Below are positions 14,696-15,413 of a stretch of DNA of 15,413 nt, in pieces; position 1 is the first letter of the stretch; each line of letters begins with the position of its first letter. Origin of the DNA: Akkermansiaceae bacterium (GTDB taxonomy: Bacteria > Verrucomicrobiota > Verrucomicrobiia > Verrucomicrobiales > Akkermansiaceae); assembly GCA_903909905.1 (NCBI GenBank), contig CAIVXP010000182.1, positions 1-15,413 of the forward strand. Reading direction: 5' to 3'. The translations under genes and the position numbers were made by a program. Under the pieces are notes generated by a model. The model was not told where the DNA came from and ran no database searches. It saw nothing but the letters and a program-made list of their open reading frames with translations.

Positions 14696-14710
14696 GGAGC
14701 GTCCCGCTCC
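14696..14710. repeat. Hairpin GGAGCG-TCC-CGCTCC
   Basis: Perfect 6-bp stem with a 3-base loop, overlapping the CAAGGAGCGT decamer of module copy 2. No T-run follows. Confidence 0.75.
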
Positions 14711-14801
14711 ATGTTCTGCGCCGCTTATGCCCCGCTGCTTCTTCCCCCTCTTCTCTTGCCTCTTGAAGTCTTGTGTCTTTCACCGGTAGGGCGATTTCAT
14801 C

Positions 14802-14837
14802 TTCGACCTATGACCTTCGACTTTCAGACCTTCGACC
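14802..14837. repeat. Heptamer array 2 (TTCGACC-like x5)
   Basis: Units TTCGACC, TATGACC, TTCGACT, TTCAGACC (one extra base) and TTCGACC abut each other. The units resemble the reverse complement of array 1. Confidence 0.75.
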
Positions 14838-14850
14838 CCCTTCTTCCCCA

Positions 14851-14885
14851 TTTCAACTTTCTGCTTTCTACTTTCAGCTTTTACC
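14851..14885. repeat. Heptamer array 3 (TTTCNNC x5)
   Basis: Five exact-phase 7-bp units: TTTCAAC, TTTCTGC, TTTCTAC, TTTCAGC, TTTTACC. The first four bases are nearly fixed and the last three vary. It begins 13 bases after array 2. Confidence 0.78.
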
Positions 14886-14943
14886 TATCCTCCCCGCTCC
14901 TAGTTCTGAAAAGCCAATGGCCTACCCATCATATTTACCGCTT

Positions 14944-14971
14944 GCCGTAAAACTAAATACGGCATACCGTA
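14944..14971. promoter_or_regulatory. Toxin-antitoxin operator candidate (paired inverted repeats)
   Basis: GCCGTA (14944-14949) pairs with TACGGC (14958-14963) across 8 bases, and TACGG (14958-14962) pairs with CCGTA (14967-14971) across 4 bases, so the middle element serves both dyads. It ends 5 bases before the antitoxin ATG. VapB-type antitoxins bind such repeats to repress their own operon. A weak -35/-10 (TTGCCG at 14942, TACCGT at 14965, spacer 17) falls inside it. Confidence 0.6.
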
Positions 14972-14976
14972 CTTTT

Positions 14977-15228
14977 ATGAAAACCACCATCGATCTCGCC
15001 GACGACCTTGCGGCATCGCTCAAAAAACGGACGGCGCGGGAGGGCATATCCATGCGGACTGCCGTGCATCAGGCGCTGCGACTCTGGCTCAAGAGACGGC
15101 CCGAGCCTGCGGCATCAAAGGGCATCCCGCGCGATGTCGGGCTTATGTCCGGTCAAGGCCTCAGCCCCAACGCCGCGGCCCTTTCATGGGATGATCTCCG
15201 CGCACTCAGTTACGATCAAAGATCCTGA
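14977..15228 (+). CDS. vapB: VapB-type ribbon-helix-helix antitoxin
   Basis: 83 residues. The N-terminus 'MKTTIDLADDLAASLKKRTA' followed by 'EGISMRTAVHQALRLWLKRR' is the beta strand and two helices of a ribbon-helix-helix DNA-binding domain. The C-terminal part (about 50-83, with 'LSWDDLRAL') would wrap the toxin. It neutralises the VapC partner and probably represses the operon through the repeats at 14944-14971. The ATG at 14977 matches the usual MKTTIDL start; the same frame extends upstream into the repeat tract (ATGs at 14773 and 14917), which is rejected. The toxin ATG lies 6 bases after the stop. Confidence 0.88.
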   Translation: MKTTIDLADDLAASLKKRTAREGISMRTAVHQALRLWLKRRPEPAASKGIPRDVGLMSGQGLSPNAAALSWDDLRALSYDQRS

Positions 15229-15234
15229 TCGCGA

Positions 15235-15413
15235 ATGATCGCACTCGACACCAACATTCTGGTTTACGCTCACCGGCAGGATTCGCCCTTTCATTCGGCG
15301 GCCCTCGATGTGCTCGCTCAGCTCGCCAACAGCCGCCATCCATGGGCGATCCCATGGCCCTGCGTGCATGAATTCATCAGCATCACCACGCATCCGCGCA
15401 TTTACAGTCCGCC
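15235..15413 (+). CDS. vapC: VapC-type PIN-domain toxin, 3'-truncated by window end
   Basis: Only the first 59 residues are visible. 'MIALDTNILVYAHR' contains the first PIN acidic residue (Asp5), and 'CVHEFISI' the second (Glu46). VapC proteins are Mg-dependent ribonucleases that cut tRNA or rRNA and slow growth when the antitoxin is degraded. The remaining acidic residues lie beyond the window. The close gap to the antitoxin supports one operon. Confidence 0.88.
   Translation, partial: MIALDTNILVYAHRQDSPFHSAALDVLAQLANSRHPWAIPWPCVHEFISITTHPRIYSP

Larger units (their letters stand above)
14611..14794. repeat. Composite repeat module, copy 2
   Basis: Second copy of the ordered elements: AGACATG...ATTGG (14611-14633; 18 of 22 bases from GACATG on agree with copy 1), CAAGGAGCGT (14693-14702, exact) and CCGGTAGGGCGA (14783-14794, exact). 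Spacing differs from copy 1. Confidence 0.6.
14295..14976. other. Gene-free tract of degenerate short repeats
   Basis: About 680 bases with no convincing gene between the glutamine synthetase stop and the antitoxin. After the terminator it holds two spaced copies of CGCGAAT (14397 and 14416), three heptamer arrays, several perfect hairpins and two copies of an ordered module set (described separately). The short open frames here (e.g. 14435-14626, 14630-14950) are repeat-derived and not coding. The pieces look like decayed intergenic repeats of the kind scattered in PVC and cyanobacterial genomes. Confidence 0.75.

Noticed and set aside
14466..14885. CRISPR array
   Set aside because: Repeats are 7 bases, abut without spacers, and vary; no cas gene is present in the window.
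14773..14976. N-terminal extension of the antitoxin
   Set aside because: The added residues translate heptamer arrays and the operator; the antitoxin family starts at MKTTIDL.

Overview
The window is a gene-dense piece of a bacterial chromosome of moderately high GC. The best guess for the host is Verrucomicrobiota, perhaps Verrucomicrobiales. Clues are a eukaryote-type (GSII) glutamine synthetase, a YlbF-family protein with a Cys/Gly tail, a large lipoprotein with propeller and TPR regions, start codons almost all lacking a Shine-Dalgarno sequence, and an intergenic tract of degenerate heptamers and small hairpins. This assignment is inference from content, not a database result.

Layout. 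Positions 1-1932 hold the 3' part of a secreted beta-propeller protein (PF09826-like) whose 5' end is outside the window. Then come four same-strand genes of poorly known function: a rhomboid-like membrane protein with a C-terminal zinc finger (2009-2785), a zinc-ribbon protein with three membrane segments and a helical-repeat tail (2845-4449, TTG start), a small hypothetical protein (4524-4967) and a large lipoprotein with a propeller-like and a TPR region (5025-7538). Three bases later starts a two-gene carbohydrate unit: a GT4 glycosyltransferase fused to a C-terminal alpha-helical glycosidase-like domain (7542-9884), and a GH130 family protein joined to it by a TAATG stop/start overlap (9884-11401). 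The GH130 gene runs convergently into a YlbF-family gene on the minus strand (11363-11782), and the two coding ends overlap by 39 bases.

Divergent from the YlbF gene is a signalling pair: a minimal protein-kinase-like protein that ends just after its DFG-equivalent motif (about 11812-12336), and an overlapping PP2C-type phosphatase (12321-13127). Next is glutamine synthetase GSII (13275-14294), preceded by a near-perfect sigma-54 -24/-12 promoter and followed by a strong intrinsic terminator. A gene-free tract of about 680 bases (14295-14976) holds three arrays of degenerate 7-bp repeats, several perfect hairpins and two diverged copies of the same ordered set of short modules. The window ends in a VapBC-type toxin-antitoxin pair with an inverted-repeat operator candidate; the toxin is cut by the window edge.

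The most interesting points are the composite heptamer/hairpin tract, the kinase-like/PP2C pair, the GT4-glycosidase fusion coupled to GH130, the antisense-encoded overlapping protein tails, and the sigma-54 promoter of GSII. No mobile element, CRISPR array, tRNA or rRNA was found.
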